Assembly (NCBI GenBank): GCA_017995665.1
Contig: JAGOIM010000092.1
Span: 1 to 6,376 of the forward strand
Direction of reading: 5' to 3'
Length of the DNA stretch: 6,376 bases
Source of the DNA: Anaerolineaceae bacterium
GTDB lineage: Bacteria; Chloroflexota; Anaerolineae; Anaerolineales; Anaerolineaceae
Shown: in pieces, positions 5,378 through 6,376 of the stretch
Position numbering within the stretch: position 1 is the stretch's first letter
Layout: every line of letters starts with the position of its first letter
The notes under the pieces: model-generated
Seen by the model: only the letters and a program-made list of their open reading frames with translations
Told to the model about the DNA's origin: nothing
Database searches by the model: none
Made by a program: the position numbers and the translations under genes

Positions 5378-6376
5378 TTGATATATTCTCCTCTATTAAC
5401 GATAAATTATAATTGATATTTCGTTCACGTGTTTTCGTGAGTTGGCAAACGTAATCAACCACGCTTTCATTGTCATCGTGAACCATTTGAGACCAACCTG
5501 GGCATTGTATGCACATACTCGCAGCACTGCAGCTGGCACAAGGCGTTGGTTTTGTTCGTTCTATCCAACGGAATTTTCCGAGCTCTTCCCAGGCTTTTTG
5601 AAAACCCATTTCCAGAATATTGAAGGAGGGTTTGCGCACCATCATACAAGCATCCAGATTTCCTCGGCTGTCAATATGGAAAGAGCGGTATCCGGCACCA
5701 CAATTAAAGGCATAGCGTTCACTTTTTGGGCTCTTCCCCATGCTTGCGTTGTAATACTCTATCCAGGTTTGCTTTCTCTCAGGGTCATTTTCGTCTAAAG
5801 CCAAAACTTCTTCAATGCTGAGACGATAGTCATTTGAACGATCCTGCCCTTCCAATCTGGGCCACATCGAACCATCATAGCGGAACCTGACACCCAGTTC
5901 CTCTGCAAAAGCTTTCATCAAAGGCAGCTCATGCCTATTCAAACTCAAAAGAGCAGATTTTGTTGCCAAAGGTAAGCCGCTATCTTTTAGCAGGTGTATC
6001 CCGTTGATAAATCTATCGTAAGAGCCCGGCAAACCGGTTACAGTTTCATAGGTTTCTCTGGTAACACCATAGATAGATACTTCCACAAGAACTGGTGGTG
6101 CGGATTTCAGCACTTCGATAATCTCTGGCGTGACCATTGTGGCATTGGTAAACAACAAGACCATCAGTCCTTTTCGTCTTGCATGAAGATAGATTTCAGC
6201 AAAATCTGGCCTTAACAACGGTTCTCCCCCAGTCAATAAAAGCTGGAGACAACCGGCATCAGCAATTTGATCCAAAATGTCTTTAACCTGAGCAGTACTA
6301 AGCTCTCTTGATCTTGCCAGGGCATCTCCAGCCGGTTGATTGATGAAACAATGCTTGCAAGCCATGTTGCAGCGTT
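5370..6376 (-). CDS. Radical SAM/SPASM domain peptide-modifying enzyme (5' end beyond the window)
   Basis: This gene probably encodes a maturase that uses S-adenosylmethionine and iron-sulfur clusters to crosslink or otherwise modify the small peptide encoded next to it. The first ATG in the window (6365) is not the start: the frame is open to the window edge, and the codons just upstream read R-C-N, completing the radical SAM signature C-N-M-A-C-K-H-C (CX3CX2C, Cys codons at 6369-6371, 6357-6359 and 6348-6350). Numbering from that internal Met, a GGEP SAM-binding motif is at 46-49, a V-S-I-Y-G strand follows at 96-100, and a C-terminal SPASM-type region has Cys at 222, 240, 276, 279, 285, 288 and 307. 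The spacing CX17C, CX2CX5CX2C and a final Cys is close to the classic SPASM pattern but has CX2C where CX3C is usual. The stop (5370-5372) overlaps the start of the peptide gene. The exact reaction cannot be read from the sequence. An N-terminal recognition domain could lie in the missing part. Confidence 0.93.
   Translation of the reverse strand, partial: RCNMACKHCFINQPAGDALARSRELSTAQVKDILDQIADAGCLQLLLTGGEPLLRPDFAEIYLHARRKGLMVLLFTNATMVTPEIIEVLKSAPPVLVEVSIYGVTRETYETVTGLPGSYDRFINGIHLLKDSGLPLATKSALLSLNRHELPLMKAFAEELGVRFRYDGSMWPRLEGQDRSNDYRLSIEEVLALDENDPERKQTWIEYYNASMGKSPKSERYAFNCGAGYRSFHIDSRGNLDACMMVRKPSFNILEMGFQKAWEELGKFRWIERTKPTPCASCSAASMCIQCPGWSQMVHDDNESVVDYVCQLTKTRERNINYNLSLIEENISNG
5388..5394 (-). 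promoter_or_regulatory. Ribosome binding site of the small peptide gene
   Basis: AGAGGAG on the minus strand lies ten bases before the ATG at 5377. It sits inside the coding sequence of the radical SAM gene, so translation of the peptide is probably both independently initiated and coupled to termination of the upstream gene. Its strength is a main reason for accepting this short reading frame as a real gene. Confidence 0.75.

Overview
All recognisable large genes lie on the minus strand and read from position 6376 towards position 1. The window looks like the downstream part of a ribosomally synthesised, post-translationally modified peptide (RiPP) type operon, followed by a large secreted protease. 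In transcription order it holds: a radical SAM/SPASM enzyme that enters from beyond the right edge (5370-6376, 5' end missing); a 56-residue, three-cysteine peptide whose start codon overlaps the stop of the radical SAM gene (5207-5377); a strong intercistronic hairpin (5145-5182); an HPr-kinase-related P-loop protein (4255-5124); and a 1260-residue secreted peptidase of the gingipain type, family C25 (409-4191). A clean terminator (338-371) closes the unit.

The organism is most likely a member of Chloroflexota, class Anaerolineae or nearby. The evidence is the exported C25 protein, which ends in tandem Ig-like repeats and an extreme C-terminal tail of the form R-x-Y-L-P-L-V-x-R. I associate this tail with secreted proteins of that phylum. 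The moderate G+C content and the Shine-Dalgarno-led genes do not conflict. This is inference from memory, not a database result.

How the genes may work together: the radical SAM/SPASM enzyme would modify the short peptide, with thioether or carbon-carbon crosslinking of its C-terminal half the likeliest class. The HprK-like protein could phosphorylate the peptide, as related kinases do in some lasso-peptide clusters. The C25 protease sits last and carries a signal peptide, so it might act outside the cell on the exported product, or it might be an independent secreted protease. Each role is a hypothesis. The gene order, the 8-base overlap and the shared strand are seen directly. No transporter, cyclase or PqqD-like recognition protein is visible here; they may lie beyond the right edge.

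The left 408 bases contain no confident gene. They hold two related palindromic repeat units (26-97), a perfect 14-base inverted repeat (97-110 and 168-181), a possible 37-residue single-helix membrane peptide on the plus strand whose ribosome binding site lies inside that inverted repeat (148-261), and the terminator. I see nothing notable at 262-337 or 372-408.
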